Of a DNA stretch of 42,297 nucleotides, positions 34,861 through 42,296 are shown in pieces. Origin of the DNA: Lachnospiraceae bacterium. Lineage in GTDB: Bacteria; Bacillota; Clostridia; Lachnospirales; Lachnospiraceae. A model generated the notes under the pieces. It was not told where the DNA came from. It did not search any database and worked only from the letters and a program-made list of their open reading frames with translations. Location: contig JAITGA010000033.1 in NCBI GenBank assembly GCA_031280955.1, forward strand, positions 1 to 42,297, in the 5' to 3' direction. Both the position numbers and the translations under genes were made by a program. Within the stretch, counting starts at the first letter, position 1, and the number at the start of each line of letters is the position of its first letter.

Positions 34861-35607
34861 ATGCTAACGCTTTATTTTTCCGGCACGGGTAATACCAAAT
34901 ATGTCGCCGAGCAAATTAGTGAAAAATTGGAAGGTATTTGTCATTCAATTGAGGATGACATTGATGTGGTGGAACTGGGTAAGAATTATAAGCGAATTTG
35001 TGTTTGCTATCCGATATATGGTTCACGGATGCCGCGGATATTCAAAGAATTTGTCATCAAACATCAAGAACTGTTCCACAACAAGGAAATTATCATCATC
35101 ATCACCCAGTTAATCGCTTCAGGTGACGGTGCACGTGCATTCATTGATGTTTTTCCCAAGAATTATTTCCAAGTAATATATGCTGAACATATCAATATGC
35201 CTAACAATGTATGTAATTTCTTCCTGTTGAAAGTCAAAAATGGCGAAGAAAACAATAAAATGCTGGCGAGAGCTGACAAAAAAATCAACAAAACCTGTAC
35301 GAGAATCAAAGATGGGGTGATTATCAGACGTGGCTTCAATATTGTTTCCCGTGCCTTGGGATTATTACAAGGCATATTTGAAAATACGATGAATAACAAA
35401 GGAAAAAGTATTAAAACCCATGCTGCATGTAATGGTTGTGGTCTTTGTGTAAGGCATTGTCCGATGAAAAACCTGCATTTAGATGAGAAAAAAATCACTC
35501 ATGACGACAATTGCTCGATTTGCTACCGCTGTGTAAACCTTTGTCCGCAGAAAGCGATTACTACTTTCTTCCATACACGTCCCCGAAAACAATATCAGGG
35601 GCTATAA
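34861..35607 (+). CDS. EFR1-family flavodoxin/ferredoxin protein
   Basis: The 248-residue protein has an N-terminal flavodoxin-like domain with the FMN phosphate loop FSGTGNTKYVAE (residues 6-17). The C-terminal domain has two [4Fe-4S] ferredoxin motifs, CNGCGLCVRHCP and CSICYRCVNLCP (about residues 183-226). This fusion is the EFR1 architecture common in Clostridia. It is presumably an electron carrier, but its partners are unknown and no redox enzyme is adjacent. TGGAGG precedes the ATG. Confidence 0.93.
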   Translation: MLTLYFSGTGNTKYVAEQISEKLEGICHSIEDDIDVVELGKNYKRICVCYPIYGSRMPRIFKEFVIKHQELFHNKEIIIIITQLIASGDGARAFIDVFPKNYFQVIYAEHINMPNNVCNFFLLKVKNGEENNKMLARADKKINKTCTRIKDGVIIRRGFNIVSRALGLLQGIFENTMNNKGKSIKTHAACNGCGLCVRHCPMKNLHLDEKKITHDDNCSICYRCVNLCPQKAITTFFHTRPRKQYQGL

Positions 35608-35656
35608 TCAGCTGTGATATCTGCCACAAAAACATCAGGGGATAATTTCCGCGTCC

Positions 35657-35977
35657 TTACTCTCCCCACTCTGACCAATCTCCGCTCTTTCCCTCTTCTT
35701 CCTCATTATCAGAGGGGCTGCTTCGCACGATATAGTCAATTTTGCTATTATGCTTTGTAACATAGTCTCGTGGTGATGTATTATATGAAAAATTGTCCGT
35801 TTGCTTACTACGCAGCGAATCTCTTTCCATAGTGGTATCATAGTTGAGACGACGAGTATATCCTAGTCTCTGTCCATCTTCTGCTTGATCACGTTTACGG
35901 CGTTTTCTCTGCCGATAAACAAGACTGACAGATATCATCAGTACAAACAAAATCATGATTATAAACAATAATTGCAT
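35657..35977 (-). CDS. Small single-pass membrane protein, unknown function
   Basis: The 106-residue protein has one N-terminal transmembrane helix (about residues 2-21), then a strongly basic stretch (RQRKRRKRDQ), a polar low-complexity middle and an acidic C-terminus (DNEEEEGKSGDWSEWGE). The topology is probably N-out with a cytoplasmic tail. AAAGGAGAG lies 5 nt upstream of the ATG, and there is no competing gene, so it is probably real. No family is recognised. Confidence 0.65.
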   Translation of the reverse strand: MQLLFIIMILFVLMISVSLVYRQRKRRKRDQAEDGQRLGYTRRLNYDTTMERDSLRSKQTDNFSYNTSPRDYVTKHNSKIDYIVRSSPSDNEEEEGKSGDWSEWGE

Positions 35978-36089
35978 GGTACTCTCCTTTTTTGCTCAAT
36001 AAACACTCAAATAGACAAAGTAGAACGTAAGTATTATATACACAACAAAACACAGCTGAACACACAGTCTAATACTATAAACTCTTTCA

Positions 36090-36160
36090 TTGACTATGTT
36101 GGTCAACACTATCTCTAAAGAAGAAATCGCCTTCTTTTCACATTGACCGAATCAGTCAAT
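36090..36160. promoter_or_regulatory. Pair of TTGAC-N7-GTCAA palindromes
   Basis: Two 17-bp inverted repeats with the same layout lie at 36090-36106 (TTGAC-TATGTTG-GTCAA) and 36144-36160 (TTGAC-CGAATCA-GTCAA). Their starts are 54 bp apart, in the 259-nt gap between the small membrane protein gene and dtd. This arrangement is compatible with a dimeric repressor binding two sites; no regulator gene is adjacent. Confidence 0.4.
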
Positions 36161-36180
36161 CGAGCAAATACATACAACTT

Positions 36181-36225
36181 CATTAACGAAGAGTTGGATA
36201 ATGCCTGTACAGCTGCATCGTTACC
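36181..36225. repeat. Hairpin element, degenerate copy B
   Basis: It shares TTAACGAAGAGTTG exactly with copy A at 34635, and then AATGC, TG, ACAG and TCGTTA at matching positions, but the outer arms have decayed to AACGA/TCGTT. It lies just downstream of the dtd stop and upstream of the 35657-35977 gene. Confidence 0.65.
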
Positions 36226-36236
36226 ATCCCCTACCA

Positions 36237-36716
36237 TCACAATAAAATCTCATCCGAATCAAGGATTATCGTGTACGGACCCTCATTAACGAGTGAAACC
36301 CTCATCGAAGCCCCGAAGACACCACTTTTGACTGTCTCTACCTCTTTAGCGCAAGCAGAGACGACATATTGGTACAGTTCCTCTGCCACTATCGGGTCGG
36401 CAGCATTTATAAACGAGGGGCGATTTCCTTTTTTGCAGTCAGCGTAAAGAGTAAACTGCGAAACCAATAAAAGACTGCCATTAACAGTTGCCAAATCCAG
36501 ATTGCTCTTGCCGTTACTGTCAGCGAAAATCCTAAGCCCCAGCATTTTCCGCACCATTTTGTCAGCTATTGCTTCTGTATCATCGGCACATATCCCCACC
36601 AACACCAAAAAACCGCAACCGATTTGCCCTTTAAGCTCCTCTTCTATCCTGCCCTCAGCTTCGATTTTCTTTACAAATACCTCGGCTTTGCTTACTCTTT
36701 GGATAACAAACTTCAT
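36237..36716 (-). CDS. dtd: D-aminoacyl-tRNA deacylase Dtd
   Basis: Dtd removes D-amino acids mischarged onto tRNA. The 159-residue protein has the canonical start MKFVIQRVSKAEV, the SQFTLYADCKKGNRPSF active-site strand (about residues 86-102), and the C-terminal Gly-cisPro segment, here NEGPYTIIL where most family members read NxGPVT. AGGTGG lies upstream of the ATG. It stands alone on the minus strand, divergent from ttcA. Confidence 0.96.
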   Translation of the reverse strand: MKFVIQRVSKAEVFVKKIEAEGRIEEELKGQIGCGFLVLVGICADDTEAIADKMVRKMLGLRIFADSNGKSNLDLATVNGSLLLVSQFTLYADCKKGNRPSFINAADPIVAEELYQYVVSACAKEVETVKSGVFGASMRVSLVNEGPYTIILDSDEILL

Positions 36717-36836
36717 ATATCCACCTCATGATTTACAGTATCTAACTGCTGTGACTGTGATAATAAGTACTGTTATCTACAAGCTCTATTTTGTCAAACT
36801 ATAACATGAAGCGGTAAATAAATCCACCGTAGGATA

Positions 36837-36892
36837 TTATCTCGTTTTGGATATCCCATTTTGGGCATCTCGTTTTGTACCATCTCGTTTTT
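36837..36892 (+). repeat. Degenerate 14-15-nt tandem repeat
   Basis: Four tandem units centre on ATCTCGTTTTG: TTATCTCGTTTTGG, ATATCCCATTTTGG, GCATCTCGTTTTGT and ACCATCTCGTTTTT. They lie in the 227-nt divergent gap between dtd and ttcA, just upstream of the ttcA promoter. Confidence 0.6.
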
Positions 36893-36928
36893 GTATGTAA
36901 AATTAGATAGGCTTAGGCTCCGGTATCA

Positions 36929-36943
36929 TGGTATACTGATAAC
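36929..36943 (+). promoter_or_regulatory. Extended -10 promoter placing the transcript start at the ttcA ATG
   Basis: TG at 36929-36930, one base, and TATACT at 36932-36937 form an extended -10. The expected transcription start, about 7 nt after the hexamer, coincides with the ATG at 36944. The intervening bases contain no Shine-Dalgarno, suggesting a leaderless message. Confidence 0.5.
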
Positions 36944-37774
36944 ATGAAATTACAGCAACTGTTAAGTTATGTCCGCAAAGCCGTTGAAGATTATGATATG
37001 ATACAAAGTGGCGACCGTATTGCTATCGGTATTTCCGGTGGCAAAGATAGCTTGACCCTGCTCCATGCCTTAAGCGAATTACAGCGTTTTTTCCCGCAGG
37101 AATACAGTCTCCATGCCATCAGCGTTGATTTGGGTTTCAAACCAAGCGCAACCACAGAATCGCTAAGCAAGGATTATGACAACAATAATGACGATGATGC
37201 AAACCCATTCGGGACTGAAAGTGGTAACTGGGAGCAAATTGAAGCATTATGCCGAGAGCTTGATGTTCCCTATGAGATAATCATGACTGACATTGCCGAT
37301 GTTGTTTTCACGAAACGGCAGGAAACAAACCCATGCTCACTATGCGCCAAAATGCGCAAAGGTGCTCTCAACGAAGCCGCCAAAAAGCTTGGAATTAACA
37401 AAATTGCCTATGGACATCATCAAAATGATGCGGTGGAAACGATGCTGCTGTCGCTCCTCTATGAGGGACGTATCCACACCTTTGCCCCTGTCACTTACCT
37501 TGACCGCATGGATGTCACCGTAATCCGTCCGTTAATATATCTGGAGGAAGCAAATGTAATCGGTTTTGTCCGTAAACATGCTCTCCCGGTGATGAAAAGC
37601 CCTTGCCCGGTTGATGGTCATACCAAGCGTGAGTATGTCAAAGAACTCATACATGACTTGGCCGGCGAACATCCGGGGATATATAAGAAAATGTTCACTG
37701 CCATCAAGCATAGTCAAATAGAAGGTTGGTCTCCTGCCCGTGAAACAGGAAATGACACCGAGGTAAACCCATGA
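36944..37774 (+). CDS. ttcA: TtcA-family tRNA 2-thiolation protein
   Basis: This ATP-pyrophosphatase-fold enzyme has the PP-loop SGGKDS near residue 30 and a CxxC pair (CSLCAKMRKGA, about residues 128-138). A further Cys in KSPCPVDGHTKREYV is consistent with the Fe-S-dependent tRNA 2-thiocytidine family. The 276 residues are typical. The start lacks a Shine-Dalgarno and may be leaderless. The stop overlaps the recombinase gene by 4 nt (ATGA). Whether the target is C32 or another tRNA position cannot be told from the sequence. Confidence 0.9.
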   Translation: MKLQQLLSYVRKAVEDYDMIQSGDRIAIGISGGKDSLTLLHALSELQRFFPQEYSLHAISVDLGFKPSATTESLSKDYDNNNDDDANPFGTESGNWEQIEALCRELDVPYEIIMTDIADVVFTKRQETNPCSLCAKMRKGALNEAAKKLGINKIAYGHHQNDAVETMLLSLLYEGRIHTFAPVTYLDRMDVTVIRPLIYLEEANVIGFVRKHALPVMKSPCPVDGHTKREYVKELIHDLAGEHPGIYKKMFTAIKHSQIEGWSPARETGNDTEVNP

Positions 37775-38823
37775 AAAAAGGTAAAAGCTATCACGACGAG
37801 CAAAACAAAGCAAATATCCAAAAAATGAGGTTGGTTTTAGAAACATTACCACACTTTTGTCGCCAGTTTTTCCGTGGTATTACTGAGCAGACCTCAACTC
37901 GTACCCGCCTCGCCTATGCTTATGACCTGCGTGTTTTCTTTGAATACATGGAAAAAAACAATTCAATTTGTCAGCAAACGGCAATTACCGACTACCCGCT
38001 GGATATCTTGGATCAAATCAAGCGTGAGGATATTGAGGAGTATCTCGAATATATTTCCCTTTATGAAAAAGATGGTCGGGAAATCAGTAACGATGAGCGG
38101 GGCAAATCACGGAAATTGGCAACTTTGCGAAGCTTTTACAACTTCTTTTACCGCAATGAAATGATAAAAACCAATCCCGCAGGACTAGTTCCGATGCCAA
38201 AGCAGCATGACAAGGAAATTGTGCGTCTTGATATTGACGAGGTGGTCATTTTGCTAAACCAAGTCGAGGAGGGTACTAGTCTAACCGCCGCCCAGCGGCG
38301 TTACCACGCCAAAACAAAGGTTCGTGATGTTGCCTTGTTAACCCTACTGCTTGGTACGGGTATCCGTGTGTCTGAATGTGTCGGTCTCAACATCAATGAC
38401 CTTGATTTCAAGAATAACGGAATGAAAATCGTGCGGAAAGGTGGCTTTGAAGCAGTAATCTACTTCGGCGATGAGGTACAGAATGCCCTCGTTGATTACT
38501 TGGAAAAGCGAAGTCTCACAACCGCCTCGCCCGGACATGAGGAAGCTCTCTTTTTGTCCTTGCAAAACCGCAGGATAACCGTCCGCTCCGTAGAAAATAT
38601 TGTCAAAAAATATGCCGCTACAGTTACACCACTCAAAAACATCACTCCCCACAAGTTACGCAGTACCTATGGTACGTCCCTATACCGTGAAACCGGCGAT
38701 ATATATCTGGTTGCCGATGTCCTCGGTCACAAAGATGTCAACACCACTCGCAAACACTACGCCGCCATTGACGAAGATCGCCGTCGTATGGCAGCCAGAG
38801 CGGTGAAGTTACGTGAAGAGTAG
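37771..38823 (+). CDS. Tyrosine recombinase, XerC/XerD-like
   Basis: The 350-residue protein has an N-terminal SAM-like core-binding domain (TRLAYAYDLRVFFEYM, about residues 43-58) and a C-terminal catalytic domain. Expected residues are visible: the first Arg in LLGTGIRVSECVGL, a Lys in IVRKGG, HKLR (His-x-x-Arg), GHKDVNTT (His) and the nucleophile in KHYAAID. It could be the dimer-resolving chromosomal recombinase; the 4-nt overlap with ttcA suggests a housekeeping role rather than an integrase. No att-like repeats were seen beside it. Confidence 0.88.
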   Translation: MKKGKSYHDEQNKANIQKMRLVLETLPHFCRQFFRGITEQTSTRTRLAYAYDLRVFFEYMEKNNSICQQTAITDYPLDILDQIKREDIEEYLEYISLYEKDGREISNDERGKSRKLATLRSFYNFFYRNEMIKTNPAGLVPMPKQHDKEIVRLDIDEVVILLNQVEEGTSLTAAQRRYHAKTKVRDVALLTLLLGTGIRVSECVGLNINDLDFKNNGMKIVRKGGFEAVIYFGDEVQNALVDYLEKRSLTTASPGHEEALFLSLQNRRITVRSVENIVKKYAATVTPLKNITPHKLRSTYGTSLYRETGDIYLVADVLGHKDVNTTRKHYAAIDEDRRRMAARAVKLREE

Positions 38824-38881
38824 TCACCCTGCTCTATGTCCATTACCTCATTACTTCAATCACAACCTATTCCTGCCAACC

Positions 38882-39268
38882 TTATCTTTCCCCTACGAAC
38901 TCACTTGAATAATAAGGTACAATAATATTGTGTCCGGCGATTATGTTGTCGTCACGTAGATTGTTTATGCGGATGACCTCGCCGATATAAGCATCAATAC
39001 TGGTGTAATGATTCAAATCAATATAACGATGAGCAATACTTATCAAAGTATCACCACTCTCAATCTCAATACTGGTGAAGTACTTGAATGAATGAACCGC
39101 ATCACCGGAATCTGCCAGTGACAGAATACTCCCTAAGGCAATCGACAGGATGATTATCAATAAAGCTCCTGTAACACCCATCAGTAACTTTCTTTTCACC
39201 TCACGTTCTCTTCTCCTCTTGTTCCTTGTCCGGCGCAAGTCGTTTTCATATAAGGCTAAGTTGTCCAT
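38882..39268 (-). CDS. LysM membrane protein, YneA-like SOS division inhibitor
   Basis: The 128-residue protein has a long basic N-terminus (RRTRNKRRREREVKRK), one transmembrane helix (about residues 29-50) and a LysM domain (about 68-118; IEIESGDTLISIAHRY, with IAGHNIIVPY closing it). This is the layout of YneA, the SOS-induced septation inhibitor of Bacillus, although the cytoplasmic part here is longer. The decisive evidence is upstream: a consensus sigma-A promoter with LexA-type boxes. AGGAGG precedes the ATG. lexA, often divergent from such a gene, is not next to it here. Confidence 0.85.
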   Translation of the reverse strand: MDNLALYENDLRRTRNKRRREREVKRKLLMGVTGALLIIILSIALGSILSLADSGDAVHSFKYFTSIEIESGDTLISIAHRYIDLNHYTSIDAYIGEVIRINNLRDDNIIAGHNIIVPYYSSEFVGER

Positions 39269-39296
39269 ATTCTACCTCCTGAGTTACACACTATAT

Positions 39297-39359
39297 CGAA
39301 CATGTGTTGCGAACAATTGTTCTTGTATGTATTGTATCGAACATATATTCGCCTGTCAA
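39297..39359 (-). promoter_or_regulatory. LexA-controlled sigma-A promoter with three SOS boxes
   Basis: On the minus strand TTGACA (39359-39354) and TACAAT (39336-39331) are 17 nt apart. A LexA/DinR-type box, CGAATATATGTTCG (39351-39338), fills the spacer. Two more lie between the -10 and the gene: on the + strand CGAACAATTGTTCT (39310-39323) and CGAACATGTGTTGC (39297-39310), adjoining each other. The Gram-positive consensus is CGAAC-N4-GTTCG. Confidence 0.88.
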
Positions 39360-39469
39360 GAGGAAAATGAAAAATTTTTATGAAAGTTTTTTTGAGATTC
39401 ATTAAACAGAAAATTGGTAGTATATGGTAACAATCTACACAATCTTCTTTCCTGACATTCCCTTTCTCT

Positions 39470-39703
39470 TCATTTAGGGCCTCTTTTCTCACAATCACTT
39501 GTATCAAAGCCCATTTTTTGTCTGTTCGTGAGTTGTTTAAACAGATATATGAAATTACTCAGAAATTCAAAAACATATGCATTTGTATCATATCCAGGAA
39601 AGCCTATAGTTGTACCTCCGATTTTTGCGTGTTCGGGGACACTTCTAGAATCACCGTCATCATTTCTCGCCGCTATCAGCCCGTTCAATAAAGTTATTAA
39701 CAA
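39470..39703 (-). pseudogene. Possible out-of-frame coding remnant
   Basis: An open frame of about 77 codons overlaps the 3' end of the upstream membrane-protein gene by 44 nt and has only a TTG start with no ribosome site. Its product contains SVPEHAKIGGTTIGFPGYDTNAYVFEF, which looks like real protein rather than random translation. It may be the frameshifted tail of a longer gene or a partial immunity or toxin gene. No family is recognised. The rest of the 391-nt gap to the LysM gene holds the SOS promoter and nothing else I can identify. Confidence 0.3.
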
Positions 39704-40316
39704 CTAGCTCTGCATGACTCCAACTAATAATTACTATCCCATAATCAGACAAAACCTCATATGCCTCTTCAATTAATAATGTTTTTGTGGAAATTCTACC
39801 ATCTAAATTAATGACCCTGATGGTAATATTGGGTTGGAGTAATATAGATGAATTGCTTTTTGCTGAAGTCCCTTGACATAAATCCCCCATATAATATTCG
39901 GCATATCCTGGATGAAATGTAATTCTCAAATCATTTTTTTCCTTCAATACAAACCGGTTTTCACCGCTCATAATATTACTATTCCACCATCGCCTAGCTG
40001 TTGTAGTTGTGTTTCCCGCCACACTTTTATCATACTCAGCGATTAATGTGTCTTCTATTAGATAGCGCTCTCCTTCTACTTCATACTCTAACCTGAATGG
40101 GAAAGAACCATTAGTAATCACTGGTGGTGGAGGGGCAGGAGTGCTTTGAAGACCAATAATCAATAATAGTAAAAGCGGAAACACAAAGAAAATAAATCCG
40201 AGCGAGAGAATAGTTAAAATAACTTTTTTGTTGATTGATATCAGTACGAATTTATGTAGTACAATAAACAGACAAATAACTACAGAAATCAGTATAATAA
40301 TAGTTAAAAGCCTCAT
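39660..40316 (-). CDS. Membrane protein with two N-terminal helices, unknown function
   Basis: The 218-residue protein has two transmembrane helices (about residues 3-25 and 34-56), a proline-rich linker (PAPPPP) and a soluble domain of about 155 residues that I do not recognise. ATG 40316 is chosen because GGGAGG lies about 9 nt upstream; an in-frame GTG at 40340 has none. It directly follows an RHS gene fragment and lies in AT-rich DNA, so it may be part of a toxin-immunity neighbourhood; that is inference only. Confidence 0.6.
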   Translation of the reverse strand: MRLLTIIILISVVICLFIVLHKFVLISINKKVILTILSLGFIFFVFPLLLLLIIGLQSTPAPPPPVITNGSFPFRLEYEVEGERYLIEDTLIAEYDKSVAGNTTTTARRWWNSNIMSGENRFVLKEKNDLRITFHPGYAEYYMGDLCQGTSAKSNSSILLQPNITIRVINLDGRISTKTLLIEEAYEVLSDYGIVIISWSHAELVVNNFIERADSGEK

Positions 40317-40343
40317 TAAACTACCCTCCCTAATTATCACAAC

Positions 40344-40490
40344 TACTTGTAGTTATACACCACCAAACTCATCATAAGCCATCGGTACGCCGTATCCGGT
40401 ACCACCCACGCCACCCACCTCACAGGACTGCCGATATGGTCATGGAAGAAGAACATCTCGCCGTCACTATCTTTGTGACCAATACGACTT
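40344..40490 (-). pseudogene. RHS-repeat gene fragment
   Basis: Minus-strand translation in one frame gives DSDGEMFFFHDHIGSPVRWV, and in another frame TGYGVPMAYDEFGGV. Together these match the hallmark of RHS/YD repeats (DHLGSPVR followed by YDEFG), split by a frameshift. A stop (TGA) lies just upstream and no start or further repeats are present. It is therefore a decayed piece of an RHS polymorphic-toxin gene. Confidence 0.7.
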
Positions 40491-40520
40491 CACTAAAATA
40501 ATGTCATTAAGTCAAAACAA

Positions 40521-41315
40521 TCATTCATACGGTTGATTCCAGTTGTTTGACTCCATGAACTGCTTTAAATCTTCCTGATAGTTATACAAATCATTTAATA
40601 TAAACCAACCCTTATCCTCATCAAATGAACCATCAGGATTAAATATCATGATTAAATCCTCCCCATCATCACCTATCATTAATTTGTACCCGCTATAAAT
40701 CCGATAAACAGATCGACCATAACTATCTGTAACGAAATAAAAAATATAAGGGTTATCGCTTGGACTTTCATTGTTCATATTCCTACAGTAAACTCTATTG
40801 TAAAGAAGAAGGATTTGTGAGTGATTTAAAGGACCATCACTTTTTCTTGTCACTATGTTTGTTCTAATAGTATTAGAGTAATTGAGTTTTCTGTTCCAGT
40901 CATTCTTTCTCTTTAACTCCTCAATTTCTTTGTTGGTAAAATCATTTGTCGGTGCCGATATAAAGTTGAAATACGGATAAAAATAAACATATTCCTCATC
41001 GTATGCCTGAATAATATGCAAGCTATATCTGCTCACTCTATGCCCCTCATAATAGAGAAACATTTTTCTTCCAAAAGCATCCTCTTCAATAATTTCGATT
41101 CTCATTGTAACGGGTCCATATCCATAGATTCCTTTTACGCCTAACAATGTGTTTATTGCTACAGAATATAGTTCGGGATAATCACCTCTATATTCCCTAG
41201 GATCTTTGAAGCAACTTGACGTAATAAACAAACAAACTAATAGAACTGAACACAAACTAGCTCTTTTGAATGAAGTAATGTTTGACAAATATGCTTCCGA
41301 GTGTTTTTTCAACAT
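40521..41315 (-). CDS. Lipoprotein of unknown function
   Basis: The 264-residue protein has a long positively charged n-region, a hydrophobic core and a lipobox ITSSC (Cys35). The mature part starts acidic (YRGDYPELYSVAINTLLG) and continues with many aromatic and Asn/Asp residues. I recall similar uncharacterised lipoproteins in gut Firmicutes but cannot name a domain. AAAGGAAA lies upstream of the ATG. It lies 50 nt downstream of the next minus-strand gene and may share its transcript. Confidence 0.7.
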   Translation of the reverse strand: MLKKHSEAYLSNITSFKRASLCSVLLVCLFITSSCFKDPREYRGDYPELYSVAINTLLGVKGIYGYGPVTMRIEIIEEDAFGRKMFLYYEGHRVSRYSLHIIQAYDEEYVYFYPYFNFISAPTNDFTNKEIEELKRKNDWNRKLNYSNTIRTNIVTRKSDGPLNHSQILLLYNRVYCRNMNNESPSDNPYIFYFVTDSYGRSVYRIYSGYKLMIGDDGEDLIMIFNPDGSFDEDKGWFILNDLYNYQEDLKQFMESNNWNQPYE

Positions 41316-41365
41316 AAGTTTCCTTTAACAATCCTTGATATCAGCGAGCATTGATTAGAAACTCG

Positions 41366-42010
41366 CTACCTTAGCCTATGTGATGTCTTTGTCTCCATAT
41401 CAATTTCAAATACTTCGATGTTGTTATTTAGGTATTTAGTAGTAGTTAAAATATATGTCTTTGATGAGTTTTCTGATAGCGTTAAATATGCCCACACTAA
41501 TGAATTATCATGTGTAACAGCAAGATAAATGGTTATTCTTTCATTCCTCATATTTAAAGGTATTCTTACCTCCTCGTCTGTAGCTGTATCTCTGACATGT
41601 AATCGCGCATGGCTATTTCTCTGATATGCATTTATTATTTCAAGGTTATACTCGTATTTACCGTCATCTGTTGTTTGCATAAATCCAAGCGTGCTAACTC
41701 TATCAGTAAGCCACCCTTCTGGATCTATCGGGAGTGGAGCGATGTAAATAGTCATAAAAGTTATGAATATTATCGACACAAGCAGCACTATTTGAGAAAA
41801 AAATTTCTGTGGCATCCACCCAACAGTTAAACAAACAATTGAAATTATGATAAGAATCGTTGCAGAGCTTCCTATCACCAAAAAGTAATATCCCCATTCC
41901 GTACCGGTTGATCTACTAAAAAAGGCAGTTGAAGCAATCAAAAAGTACGATAATGTTCCGAGAGCTACAACAATCGCTATTATCCATATAATCTTTATTA
42001 CTGATATCAT
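41366..42010 (-). CDS. Membrane protein with three predicted helices, unknown function
   Basis: The 214-residue protein has about three transmembrane helices in its first half (about residues 3-26, 42-64 and 73-92), then a soluble C-terminal domain of about 115 residues with beta-rich character (YEYNLEIINAYQ, ITIYLAVTHDNSLVWAYL). AAGGAG is just upstream of the ATG and overlaps the end of the small ORF at 42016-42138, so the two may be coupled. No family is recognised. It resembles the 39660-40316 protein in plan (membrane N-half, soluble C-half) but not in sequence. Confidence 0.65.
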   Translation of the reverse strand: MISVIKIIWIIAIVVALGTLSYFLIASTAFFSRSTGTEWGYYFLVIGSSATILIIISIVCLTVGWMPQKFFSQIVLLVSIIFITFMTIYIAPLPIDPEGWLTDRVSTLGFMQTTDDGKYEYNLEIINAYQRNSHARLHVRDTATDEEVRIPLNMRNERITIYLAVTHDNSLVWAYLTLSENSSKTYILTTTKYLNNNIEVFEIDMETKTSHRLR

Positions 42011-42015
42011 TAAAT

Positions 42016-42138
42016 CTACTCCTTCTCGTCACATTGTGATATAGATGGGACAAGTGTTTTTTGATAGAGGCGTTTGTAGGTATCAAGCTCCATACGCTGT
42101 TTGTCAACCGACGCTAACTGAAGATCTTTCATACACAT
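42016..42138 (-). CDS. Forty-residue ORF, possible Fic N-terminal remnant
   Basis: The frame gives 40 residues starting MCMKDLQLASVDKQRMELD and ending SQCDEKE. A GGGG-rich stretch precedes the ATG, and a second ATG lies two codons later. The segment SVDKQRMELDTYKRL is reminiscent of the N-terminal helix of some Fic-family proteins, but the conserved Fic motif is absent. The stop is 5 nt from the next start. It could be a truncated gene or a genuine small coupled ORF. Confidence 0.35.
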   Translation of the reverse strand: MCMKDLQLASVDKQRMELDTYKRLYQKTLVPSISQCDEKE

Positions 42139-42200
42139 ATTCCCCGAAAATTATCCTGCTAAAATGAAAAAACTATACAACATACCTTTTCAACACCATA

Positions 42201-42296
42201 TCACCTGACTAACTGTCCGACATTTGGACTAAAAAAATCATTCCAGTCAGCTTGAAATGTTAGTGTTATTTGCGATGCAACGTACCAGTCTATATC
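42201..42296 (-). CDS. Partial gene, C-terminal end only
   Basis: An open frame enters from the right edge and ends at a TGA (42203-42201), giving the last 31 residues of a protein (for example TFQADWNDFFSPNVGQLVR). The amino-acid content looks protein-like, but it is too short to identify. The 62 nt between it and the small ORF hold nothing recognisable. Confidence 0.3.
   Translation of the reverse strand, partial: DIDWYVASQITLTFQADWNDFFSPNVGQLVR

Noticed and set aside
37771-38823. A phage or integrative-element integrase
   Set aside because: The gene overlaps ttcA, there is no tRNA or att-like repeat, and no phage genes follow; a chromosomal Xer-type role is more likely.
39301-39660. A divergent lexA gene sharing the SOS promoter
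   Set aside because: No plus-strand reading frame of LexA length or sequence exists to the right of the boxes.
41916-42107. A 63-codon minus-strand frame overlapping the membrane protein start
   Set aside because: It is out of frame with a better-supported gene, lacks a ribosome site, and covers the 40-residue ORF in another frame.
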